Below, one piece after another: positions 24,603 to 35,895 of a stretch of DNA of 64,000 bases. This DNA comes from Rehmannia glutinosa (taxonomy: Eukaryota > Streptophyta > Magnoliopsida > Lamiales > Orobanchaceae): the NCBI GenBank assembly GCA_016081115.2, contig JABTTQ020001105.1, positions 310,001-374,000 of the forward strand, written 5' to 3'. The notes under the pieces were generated by a model. That model was given only the letters and a program-made list of their open reading frames with translations, was not told where the DNA came from and did no database searches. Positions within the stretch are counted from its first letter, which is position 1; the number at the start of each line of letters is the position of its first letter. The translations under genes and the position numbers were made by a program.

Positions 24603-24610
24603 TATAAAAA
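24603..24610 (+). promoter_or_regulatory. TATA box of the COR27-like gene
   Basis: TATAAAAA lies about 115 bases upstream of the ATG at 24718, a normal distance allowing for a short 5' UTR. Confidence 0.6.
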
Positions 24611-24717
24611 CCCTCGAATATCTTAAATGCAACAAACCACACAAATTATAACCCTCCACCACCCCACCGGAAACAACCAGTCATCGGCGGCGCCGGCGAC
24701 TTTTCCAACGGTGGCTG

Positions 24718-26393
24718 ATGGCCAAAAACACCAACACGACTAGGAGATCAAGTTGGCATTGGACAAACGAGAGGCACGTACATTTCTTGAACTCCATGGA
24801 GGCTTCTTTTGTTCAATCCATGTTCGAAAACAACGCTCATAATCCTCCTCCTCTTGACCGTTATTTACCGGACACCTCGGATTCGACTAAGGATCTGGGG
24901 AAGGAAAGACGAAGACGACACTCCACATCTGGTAAAAAACCGTACATGTTTCATATACGCGCATATCGTTAGTTCGTAAATATTTTGAAGTATTGTCCAA
25001 TTTTGGTATTTATTCACTAGCTAATATTTAGAAATATTTTGTGGTGACCTAGCTAATATAATTAATTTAATTAGGGTTATTTCACAATTTAAATGGATTG
25101 TTGAAGTCAATCTTAATTTGCATAAGATTAATTGAAATTTCAAAACTAGCTGATTTTTACTTGTAAGCAAGCAGTGCACTTTATTTTTCTTTTCAATTTT
25201 GTTTCGCATTTATTCAAAACAAATTTGCATAAATTTAAAGATCTTGGTCAATGTGATTGAAAGAATCATATCCAAAACATAAAAAAGAAAAATTGTTATA
25301 ATTGTTGATTTAAATCTTCTTCTTTTTTTCATTATTTATTCTTTTTAAATTTTGTACTAGAGTTGCACTTAATTAAAGTCGTCTCAAATTAGAGGACATT
25401 TTGATGAAATTACTTACCATAAAGCTTATAGAATATTGATTTGTAAATTGTAAGTATGTCATTGCACATTTTCATTAATTGTATACCTTTAATTATAAAT
25501 TCTAGCTTCACTTGTTAGGATGAGGATATTTTTATATTTTCTTTACAAGAAATATGAAAAGATAATACAATGGAATATGCCTTTCCAGATTTATAGTACA
25601 GTTTTATCGGATGAGATCTTCTATTCAAAAATTGTGTTTCATGATTTCACCTCCTATTCCAGGACAGATGATTGACATGTATACAATTTTTATATTGAAA
25701 ATCTACAATTTATCTTAAAAATTAATATGGAAACTTGTATACACATATCAATTATCTGCGGTGGAATAGAGAGAAAATAGAATTTTGGAATAGAAGATCA
25801 TATCCACAATTTTATGCCCAAAGAAATGTACTTAATTATATGTGGGTATTCTCTGGTTCTTGTTTATGAGCTCATTTTTTGTGTGTTTCTTTTTGTTGTA
25901 CCAAGTACTAACTTAGAAAACCTTGTAGATATTGTGGAGTCAAGTGAGAGAAAGACAGACAAAAAGACCAGAATTTTATCATGCCAAAAATCTTCACAAG
26001 ATCAGGTTTGTCTATATATTCTTTTAAATATATCATGGCATGTTGGATCTTTTTTTTTCTCCCTTTTTTTTGTTTGGTTATTGACATTATTAAGAAAATG
26101 AATAGATAATGCTTAGAACGCAAAAATCTACCATTAAAACTGACAAGTGTTAGGTGGGGTAGCAATTAAATATCCTAGATAATTATATATTATTATTATT
26201 AATAATGTTATTTGAAAGTATTATTGTATTTGAAAGTATTAATGTATTATTATTAATGTTATTAATGTTATTGTATTGTTTAATGATCATTATTAAGCGG
26301 TTGGGAAAATTATTTGCTTTTTTTCAGGTGGTCCCACAATTTCAGAATAAGAGAGATGATAAAGATAAAGATGATAACGATCAACGATCTTGA
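24718..26393 (+). CDS. short COR27/COR28-like cold- and clock-regulated protein, three exons
   Basis: In Arabidopsis, COR27/COR28 are cold- and light-regulated nuclear proteins that repress clock genes and are COP1 targets. Exon 1 (24718-24931) carries WHWTNERHVHFLNSMEASFV, matching the family hallmark WTNEKH...SMEASFV. Exon 2 is 25929-26005 (or from 25917, an in-frame alternative acceptor adding four residues). Exon 3 (26328-26393) opens VVPQF, so the spliced DQVVPQ motif is also family-specific. All introns are GT-AG and phases agree, giving about 118-122 residues. That is about half the Arabidopsis length: the middle block (including a PWI-type motif as recalled) is not visible in the 1-kb first intron. 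It may be a short paralogue. Splice sites are inferred by eye. Confidence 0.6.
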
Positions 26394-26800
26394 TGTCTCC
26401 CGTGGAACATCTCATGGAGTCTAAGATTTTTATTCTATTTATATAATTAGTTTACTCTCTAGCTGAGGGATGTGTGTGTGTGTTTTAGGGTTGGGAATTG
26501 GGCTTTGGGAGATTGGTAAGAGCGTAATCAATTGAATTAAACCAGTGTATTGTCTAAAAGTTTGTTTGAATTTTTTATCAATTCGAAAATTTAGTTTGAT
26601 TTGATTATTAATGTCCAAATAAATTTTAGTATAGCAGAATATGAATCGAACTTGAATAATTAGATACGAAAATTGAGTTTAGTTTGATTATTAATAATGT
26701 TCAAAGAATGAGTCTCTTGCAAGATCGTAAATGCGGATCTTTATCCATAAGATAATCATCATATTCTCTCTACTATCTTCTTTCACTGCTAGCAACATTA

Positions 26801-26848
<48 letters not shown>

Positions 26849-26905
26849 ATTTTCTCTTTCCTCATGTTTTATCACTTATTTTTTTCTTTTATTTATTCTC
26901 CAATT
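26394..26905. other. 3' flank with CT microsatellite
   Basis: (CT)n occupies about 26806-26848. No gene was recognised. Confidence 0.5.
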
Positions 26906-27600
26906 TCAAAAATCGATACTTTATTTCAAAAAATAGATATTTTACCTCATAAAAGTCTTACCTTAACTCTATTATATTTATTTTTTTAGTGTAATATATT
27001 CTTAATATGCGTTGTATTAAAAAATGTGACATTTTATCACAAAAAATGAGTATTTTTACTTATAAAAGTGTTACTTTAACTATATCATATTTATTTTTTA
27101 TTTTTTCTTCTTTCCTAATTTGTGAGTATATTAAAAACATGATACTTTATCTAACACAAATAGATACTTTTTTAACGTATAAAAATATTCCTTTAACTCG
27201 TTATATACATACATATATATATTGTAATATATTCATAATTTGTGACTATATTAAAAAATGTTACTTTATCTCAAAAACCAAATTCTTTTACTTATAAAAG
27301 TATTATTTTAACCTTATCATATTTGTTATTCATCTTTGATCTTTCTTTGTATTGAATTTATAATATTTGACTATATTAATGACGTGATACTTTATTTCAA
27401 AAAGCAGAGATACTTTTATTCTTAAAACATGATACCTTGTCTCAAAAAACTATATACTTTTACTCATAAATGTGTTACTTTAACTCGATATATTTATTTC
27501 ATTCATGTAAGGTATCATAATCTGTGACTATATTAAAAGTATGATATTTTATCTAAAAAAACTAATAGTTTTACTCATAAAACAGTTATTTTAAATGAGG
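26906..27600. repeat. diverged tandem repeats, period about 110-125 bp
   Basis: About six degenerate units share the order ATACTTTAT(C/T)TCAAAAA, TAGATACTTTTACTCATAAAA, GTGTTACTTTAACT, TATATTTATTT, GTGACTATATTAA. Examples begin near 26920, 27025, 27136, 27254, 27379 and 27535. Open frames in the block are by-products of the repeat. Confidence 0.6.
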
Positions 27601-30583
27601 AAGAAAAACAGGAAAAACGAAAAAAAAAAAAAAAAAAAAAAAAAAGAAGCGGTGGCTTTAACTCACGGACCTAGTCAACATGATTCTTGGGTTGATAGGA
27701 TCCGTCTTACAGTTTTTAGACTGTAAGATGGTCTTATATGAATTATTGACATGTTCAAATAAGTTTTAGTCGAATCGAATACGGGTCGAGTTTGAATAAT
27801 TAAATATTTTTACACATAATTTACTATCTTTTATAAGCCGAGTTGAACTCGAGCTCGAGCAAAGCTCCACATATTGTTAAACGAAAAATATGTCCAAAAA
27901 TGGTTTTTTTATGTTAATTAGTTGAGGCTTGAGATCAAACAAATTTTTAACGCTTGATCTCGAAAGTCGAGTACCATGTGGTTTGTGTTTGTAGTTCTAT
28001 CTTTCCTTTTCTTCCATTAGGGGTTATTTGGTGTCTCTGTAAATTCTCTTACATATTTTTTTCTGCCTAGCTGATCAGTCCATTCTTGAATCTTGATCAT
28101 AGGTGATAAAGTAAACCATGGCTGTCTTCGCTTGATAAGATCTAGTACTAATTATTGAGTCGATTTATATATTTCATGTTATCTAGAATAGTTAAAAGCA
28201 CTAATATAATGATTGCACTAAGAAACACAATGTGTACCAATTTTAAGATATATAGTTATTTTAATATATATTTGATATTTTGTGATTTGACATACAATTA
28301 TCATTGGACGTACATATAGCCCGTTTTGGTTATTTAATCTTATCATATATGCCAAGTTGTTGAGATGTATTAATTATAACACACATTATAACGATGTTCA
28401 CATATGTGAATTGCCCATTGTCACGATCAAAGTCATATGTTTGATCTTGAATTATCTATAAATATTCTAATTTAATTAAGAAATCTTTTCTGATATAGTT
28501 CACTAATTTAACGTGGAAGATTATCAAAGCTATATATACACACATACCGAACTACGAGTGTGTTGTAATTAGTAATGAGCTAATCATCTCTTTAAAATAT
28601 ACATTATATATAAGATATTTGAATGAATAAAATTTATTATAATATTTTCTTTTAAATGTGAGCTTATAAGTTTCAAAAACAATATTTAGGATCTTATAAG
28701 CTCATTACAAAGAATAAGGAGTTCTTAATTTATTTTCAAGATTTTATTAAACTCTGTAATTTTGTTCCATTGTATTAGTTACAAATATAATTACTAATAA
28801 GATCCATGATGAAATTTATCGAAACAATTTTAAATCTTGTTTTTAAAATATAAGATTGCTCATTTTAAAAGCTCAAAAAATATTTGATAAAATAAAGGAG
28901 CTCATAAGATTTTTAAAATAAATTTAGCCAAATACCTCCTAAGTTCATAGGAAATAATAATAATCAAATCAACAGAACTTTAATCCAGTGATTTTGTGAT
29001 TGTTGATCGATATTGACTGATTTCAATCATGTCATGTTAAACTTTAGTAATAGGGATTTAAACTTTGTTGCACATAAGTTTGTAAATAGTTCTGTGCTTA
29101 ATTATCTTTAATTAGGATGTCTGAAAAAAATATATATGATACTCCACCCTATGTTTAACTTGAATTTTCACAAAAGGATTTGTGTCAAATTACATTTTGG
29201 ATTATCACTAACTCCATGTTTAAGACCATGATTGAGAAGTAGATGCTTTCGTTTAAATTCAAAGAAAAAAATGAAATTATATTTATATGTATGTATAAAA
29301 AAACTCGACATTACAAATCTTGCATGCAAACTACAATAAATATGGTTTAATTGTTTGCCTAGGTTCATTATTTGGAGTTGGCAAATGGTTAGCTTGGAAG
29401 TGTTTTCATGGTCAATTTATAATCATGCGAGTGGGCTTATTATCCGAATATACAAGATATTAATTAGTGGTATGTTAGACACTTAGACTAAACTTGATAA
29501 AAATCAAACATGTTAAAATCTTAAAAATAAGTTAATAGTCCTTTACATGTTTTTATTATGGAGATTATATAAGAGCTTAAAATTTGCGATTGGATATGAA
29601 ATATATTCCATTTTTGTTAGTTAGAGAATTTTTTTAACCAAAACATGTGATTGTTTATGAAAATTTTAGAAAATATACAATTATCCCACTTTCACTTTTT
29701 CTCATTTTTTCTCTTATCAATCACATCTATACATTTTTTCACAAAAACTAATTATTATTACACATTCTCCCATAAATTTCACTATTTACTCACTCACACA
29801 TTTCTAATTACCAATCATATCCAATCATTATTTTACTATTTTTAAATCAAATTAACTTTCTTCACTACTTTTTCATCTCACATCCAATCATACTCACAAA
29901 ATTCATCTTTTTCTTCCAAATTTTTTTACCACTAATTTTTAAAGAAATGAAAATTTTCAAAATGAAAGTATATCTAATCGCACCTTTATTACCTCAATTC
30001 TTACAAAATTTTACCAAACAGAATCGGTCACAAGGAAATCAATTTTCGAAATCTAATAATAGTTGGAAACCAAAATTCCATTTTGATGGCTCCTTGTTGA
30101 CTTATTTGGTCCACTCAATAGAAAGATAATATAAAGCTCAATAAAAAGAGATTTGTAGGGAATGTTTTAGCAACTAAAGACGTGCAATACTGCGATACCG
30201 TCTCAACTGTGACCAAATAATATTCTGCTCTTAAAGATAATAAAATGAATTTGAATCCTGATTTCGTACTAAAACAAGTGTTTATAATATCTCCAAAAGA
30301 TTTTTTTTTATGAACAACAATTAAAATCTTCATTACATCAAGATATCAACAATAACCAGCTAAAAACAATCAGTAACTTTAAATCAAATTGGGCATCTTA
30401 ATGGAAAATTTTATTACTATTAAAAAGATACAATACTCACAGACAGATGAGACTCGAATCAAAAACCTCCTAATTGTATTAAGTTTTGGAATTTCAACTG
30501 ACTACATAAAAATATTAAATTAAAATAGGGAAAAACTGAATGCAAGAGTTTCAGAGTACCAGTTTAGCAACAAACCGAAGATA
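27601..30583. other. gene-free spacer
   Basis: Contains an A run (about 27620-27645) and, at about 28600-28950, GAGCTTATAAG words ending TTTAGCCAAATACCTCCTAAG, a degraded relative of the MITE at 50252-50656. At about 30430-30500 the minus strand carries a SINE-like TTTTTGATTCGAGTC. No gene was supported. Confidence 0.4.
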
Positions 30584-32637
30584 TTAAGATCCGTTTGCTG
30601 GGTGTGGGGCTTCCTCAATTTCAATGTCTTGGACAACCGCAGTAATGTCGATGACGATGATGATGGATCGCGTCTTTTGTCCTTGTTCTCCTCATCAAAC
30701 TCGTCTTCTTCGAGAAGTGAACCCTTTCGAAGAAGTTCTTTAACCTTGTGAAACTCATCATAGTGAGCTTTCCTATGCTCCTCAAAGCTCCTCCGTCTCT
30801 CCGACCCACTACCCGATAGGTGGCCATTGGCGTAGTTAGGGGGCCAACATGGGCCCTGGCCCCCTCTTTTAAAATAAAAAATTTTTTACTAAGCAAATTT
30901 TTAAAAAAATTAAATTTAGTTAAAATTTATATGATTTTTCTATACGGCCCACCCCACTTTCGCGTATCGGCCCACCCCCTTATAACGTGCTGGCTACGCC
31001 ATTGAGTGGCATTACGATATCAGAACATCACATAGCGCAGCGGATATTACAACCGATGAGAGGAGATTTAAAAATGACAATACCAATTGAGCGAAATTGA
31101 AGAAATAGGTAACATATACTGAGAATCTGTCTTGTTTTTTTCAACTGGTAATTTTAAAAGCAAGCCAATTGAACAACTGAAGACAGACTGGACAAACCTT
31201 CTTCATCTTGTTCCATTGCATCTGCCTCATCTTCGGATGAAGTCCAGCCAGAGTGATGCGAGTTAGTTTTGCTAGAGGAAGCCACATCATTCAAGGCCGA
31301 ACAGATAGCTTCTGCATGCATTGCATTCTCAAGACCATCCTCGAAACTTCCTTTTCTAATGGGAGACAATGATCCTACATTCATTTACAAACCAGTAGAG
31401 GTACACATATTTTCAATAATTTCAATGACTAATTAAAACCTTAATAAAGAAGAGCATGTGGCATATGCACAAATAATTGGTGGTGCTAAAAGTAGCCAGA
31501 ATGGATATTTGAAAAATGAATTGCAAAATCATGAGTTTTAAAATGACTAACCCAAACTCTCAACAATAAGCATTCTTATCTCAGAAAAAACCATCATCTC
31601 ACTAAAGATGCATTTTATGCGGTCTCGTACCCTAACCACACCCCAAAAAAAACCGCGGATTCTAATAGCTGCAAGAATGAATCCTAGGTGAAGAAATTGC
31701 AGCAAGCATAGGATCTAAAAAGAGTTAGATGGCCCAAACACTCAACGCGTAGCACATCATACGAATCTAATTAGGTTAGATGTCACCAAACTGGTCACAC
31801 AGAAAGTGGTTCAACCACCTGTTACAAACGTTCTAAACATGATAAAACCCCAGGATCGCTTTATTCAATTCTGTCTCGAGATAAAGCATCCACTTCAATG
31901 ATAGTAGTGAAGATTTCGGAAATTTCAGGGTGTTCTTGAACTTATCCTAGCGAGGCCATAAGTGAATTGGTGGCGAGGTAATAAGTGAAGATTGGTTTCA
32001 ATTTTCTCCTACATCATTATTATAGATAAAGGCACAGCCAAGTGATACACCTTTGAAATAATCTAACAGAATAAATTTAGGTTTATAAATAGTCAACAGT
32101 ACGTACTCTTGCCAAAAAGATTTACTAAGCTCTCAATTCCAAATAAGCATTATTTTCTTTCCATATGAATGCAATACTAGCCCATAGACCAAAATCAAAC
32201 TTCAGAGTCACCATCGTCTCCAGAAAAGTTACTCTACGAATAAAGAAATTAAAACCTCTAACCATAGTTCGACACGGCTAGTTATTTATAATGAAACAGA
32301 GAGAAGGAATAATCACAAAGCACGGAAAAGACTGGGAATCATCAAATGTCAACAGATTTTACATGTGCGATCATAAATCATGATTGAAATCAAGAAGGAT
32401 TAGAAATTCCTAAAGCAATATCAAAGGAAAAAAACTATGTCAAATGAAAATGACTAGGAAAAAGACACGGAAACATTAATGAACGTAAACATACCATCAT
32501 CATCAATCATTGGATGATATGGTGTCTTGGTTCAGTTATTTTCTGCCTCACAGGTTTATTTTCCTCGATTTCCCCAGATTAGCTTCATCCCATCTCACTC
32601 GCGCCCTAGCACCCCAAAAAGTTGCCAGCATCAGCAT
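30584..32637 (-). CDS. IPP2: protein phosphatase inhibitor 2 (PP1 regulator), three coding exons, four -1 frameshifts in this sequence
   Basis: I-2 is a largely disordered nucleocytoplasmic regulator of type-one protein phosphatase. Exon 1 (32495-32637, or ATG at 32631) encodes RVRWDEANL, ENKPVRQKITEP and YHPMIDDD. Exon 2 (31198-31374) encodes GSLSPIRKGSFEDGLENA and GWTSSEDEADAMEQDEE. Exon 3 (30584-30808) encodes RSFEEHRKAHYDEFHKVKEL, the PP1-binding helix, and ends AVVQDIEIEEAPHPANGS. GT-AG introns are phase 1. Single bases are missing near 32572, 32527, 30806 and 30650; adding one at each gives 182 residues, a normal plant length. A noncoding leader exon probably ends near 33668 (AAG|GTATAC on the minus strand). 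A MITE sits 16 bases before exon 3. Confidence 0.85.
30825..31004. mobile_element. MITE in IPP2 intron 2, abutting the exon 3 acceptor
   Basis: The ends CATTGGCGTAGTTAGG and (inverted) CAATGGCGTAGCCAGC are inverted repeats. The body carries GGGCCCTGGCCCCC-type words. The flanks share GTGGC on both sides (30820-30824 and 31006-31010). The length is 180 bp with no coding capacity. It is of the hAT-like or related plant MITE type; the class was not settled. Confidence 0.65.
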
Positions 32638-33700
32638 AATTTCAATGAGCACTTAAAAGTTCGTATCAGCAAACCATTCATTATAACTGAAACGGAGCAT
32701 AAAAAAGACCCCATTTACCAAGAAAATGCGAGCACCATTTTAACTAGAAATAAGTTGTACTATATAAAGCTTATGACATATACTCCTATGAGATTCCAAT
32801 AATGTCAACCAGTAAGCCACCCTGTTTACAGTTTGAATATGTGATCTGGACACTCTTAGTGTTAGTCGCACGTGCGGATTTCAACGAGAAGTTTCCCACC
32901 ATGATGGCTAAATTTAAGATATCAAATGAAGCATTATAATGAAGTGCCAGAGAAACAAAATTCAGAAATCAATCCCATCATCAGTGCCATTTTCATTTTC
33001 GATGACTATCCCCATGTTTATAAAAGACCAATAATAGACACAAGACATCTCACATATACAAGCAAAAACATTCACAAAATGGCCATAAGCAAAGAATGAT
33101 AAAGAAATTACTTCTTCATATCAGCAATCTGATAATCCTCTGTATCCAGAAATCACGCTCGGATATGGAAAACTGGCTTACTACACTGTAACAAGAAACA
33201 TATATACCCATTAATCAATTGTCGTGCCAGAGATGGCATTCTACAAAAGGAAATAAATAATTGAGCATGAAGTCCAACAAACGACTATTATTTATGCATT
33301 TCATCAATATACTTCATCCAATAATTTTCAACAATGAAAATACAAGTACTAAGACCTCCTCAAATTGAATTGCACAACCGTCAAAAAATAAACCTAAAAC
33401 GAAACCCACCCCTCACTGAAACAAGATTAAATCAGAGAATATTTTTTTAAGAAAATCATTAACCGATAAATTCAACTACATAATCAAAACTTAATCAAAA
33501 AAGAAATCAAGGTTATGAACAATGCGATCTTTTCGGGCCAGGAATACGATGACAGAGGAAATTCGAATGGAAAGCGGGGTCAAAACCCACAAATTTTCAA
33601 AAAGTCGAAAATTGTAGATGATATAATCAGAAATTATTCAAAATAAAGAACAAAAAAGTTGTATACCTTCAAGAAGAAATGATGGAAGTTTTTTTCAGTT

Positions 33701-34640
33701 CTTTTACTGCTATCCTTGTGAGGGGTGTTTGATCTTTACTCAAGTGAGTTGTCTCAACCCTCTCGTGATTTTACCAAGTGTTAATTTACGCGTATGCATG
33801 TATTTTTTCAAAAAAAAGAAAATTAAAATGGGACACATGTCACAATCCTGCGGAAGTTACCCACTGAAAGAAGATCTACTTACCCCCTTGTGAGATAATT
33901 AAGAGCCTTTTTCTTCTTCTCGTTCTTCCCGGTATGTGCTTTCCCGGGATCGAATGAAACGACGAAAATACCAAAATTGACCAGGAGAGTATTTGTGGTG
34001 CGGCTCAGTCGGGTCGGGTTTGATTGGACTATCCAGATTTCGAATGACAAAATGGTATTCTTGTTATTATATGAACCAATTCTTAATATGTCCTCCTTTT
34101 ATTTGGAAAGTTACCAAAAAAAAATTGTTGGATGGAATTAAAAATAGTGTGACACCCCAATTCATAATAATTGAGTTGAATCAGGTAAGTAGTAATTTTT
34201 TATAATTAAATGGCCAATTGTAAATCGGACACATTTAGTGTATAAATAAATACCAAAGTGAATCATATACTATAAATTTTGCTTAATTAAGTTTAAAATC
34301 AATTTATAAATTTCATAATCTTGTTTTTTTTTTTATTAAATGTTCTATTATTTGGTTTTTAAATGTGAGTTGATATATGCACAGATATTATTTGGAAAGA
34401 AAATACTCCAAAATAATGTGTAGAAAAATTCTATATTATGTCGTATTTATTTTTAGCCTCTTATTTAGCAAGTGGTTGTATCACTACAGTTCCAATTATA
34501 ATCTGGGTCGGGCTAATCCATGTTCGGACCTCCGGATTCCGATTCTCTGATAAAAGCCAAGGGCAATATAGGAATTTCGCCCGTAAACGAGATAATAGAG
34601 GGATGATTCTGAAAACATATCGTGAAGCAAAAACACAAAC
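33701..34640. promoter_or_regulatory. shared upstream region of divergent IPP2 and ARFRP1
   Basis: IPP2 is transcribed leftward from about 33700 and ARFRP1 rightward from about 34640, so about 0.9 kb separates the two presumed leader exons. No canonical paired element was identified. Open frames at 33993-34205 and 34438-34785 lack family features; the latter covers the ARFRP1 leader. Confidence 0.4.
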
Positions 34641-35895
34641 ATCTTTGGGGAGCTCTTCAATTCGCTCTTACCAGTTACAGCTACCCCAGAACACACACAA
34701 GTATGTTTTTATTTTCTATTTCTCAATGCATGCATCAAATTTTTGTACATTCTTCTTTGAATTATGGAACAATTACGTGATTTGATTTACGATAGAGTAA
34801 ATTTTATTTCCTAACTTATTGATTTGGGTGCCGATTTTTGTGTTTAATTTGCCGAATTGAGCGGGTTTATGAAGTTTTATGCATTTTTCTCCATTGTTTG
34901 AATCGTGGGTCGATTTGTTGTGGGTGTAACTTGTAAGAATGTTGAGATCTTGATCATATGGTACTGAAGACACTATCATCTCTTTGCTTGATTTTCAGTC
35001 AATGGTAATTTGATATTTAGGAATCATGGTTTTTTTTTTTTTTTTTTGTGTGTGTGCTGGGGGTAGGAAGGACAAGGTAATGGTGCATTGTGTATAAATT
35101 GTGAATCATGAACGTTTTTTTCGGCTGCGGGATGCATTTATAGAATGTTTCAATTCAGCATTTAGTTCTGTATTTTTCAAGGGATGAACACTTATGAATA
35201 CTTAAGAACCAAACTAATCTAGAAGAGACTTACGTAAATCAAACGGCATAATTAAGAAGAAACGGTACTCGTAATTTTTAATTTTAGATTATTCAAGATG
35301 CTATTTTTGGAATGTGACCTTTTAGAGTGTCAATTCATACTATCTCATATGCTTGATGTTGAGCTCTAAAACCAATCCATATGATTCGTCTTCTGAGTTG
35401 AACCAATTTGATGATCTGCCATATATGATATATCAGTATTTGTTTCCTTTGCTTGTCATTATATATGAGTTTATTGATAGTAAAAGCAAAAAGGTTGTCC
35501 AGTACACATGACCTGCCGCAGAAAAACTACATTATTTAAATTTAAAAGATACTGATAGATGCTAATAAAAATACAGTCTTCCATTGCTTCAGTTGTTGGA
35601 ATTTGCTAGTTGTGTCCAAAAGTATCGTTTTATTGTTGGAGTAATGCTAGTTGCTTGATTCACAAACTGTTTCTTGTAACATTGCACTTGACTGCATACC
35701 GTATTAGCGTACTGAGGGTTGATCTTATGCCACAAAATTAGGATTGACATTTCTCTCTTGTCTATCTTTCTTTATACTGCTAACATATTCTATTTTATGC
35801 TGCATTTGTATGATTGCAGGATATAAAATTCCTAGTTTACGTGACCAAAGGCTTCATAAAAGATATAATTATAAAAACCAGGAATTCGAACACAG

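Noticed and set aside
34438..34785. 115-codon + frame
   Set aside because: It overlaps the ARFRP1 leader exon and intron. The real start is at 35896, where the conserved GTPase N terminus begins.
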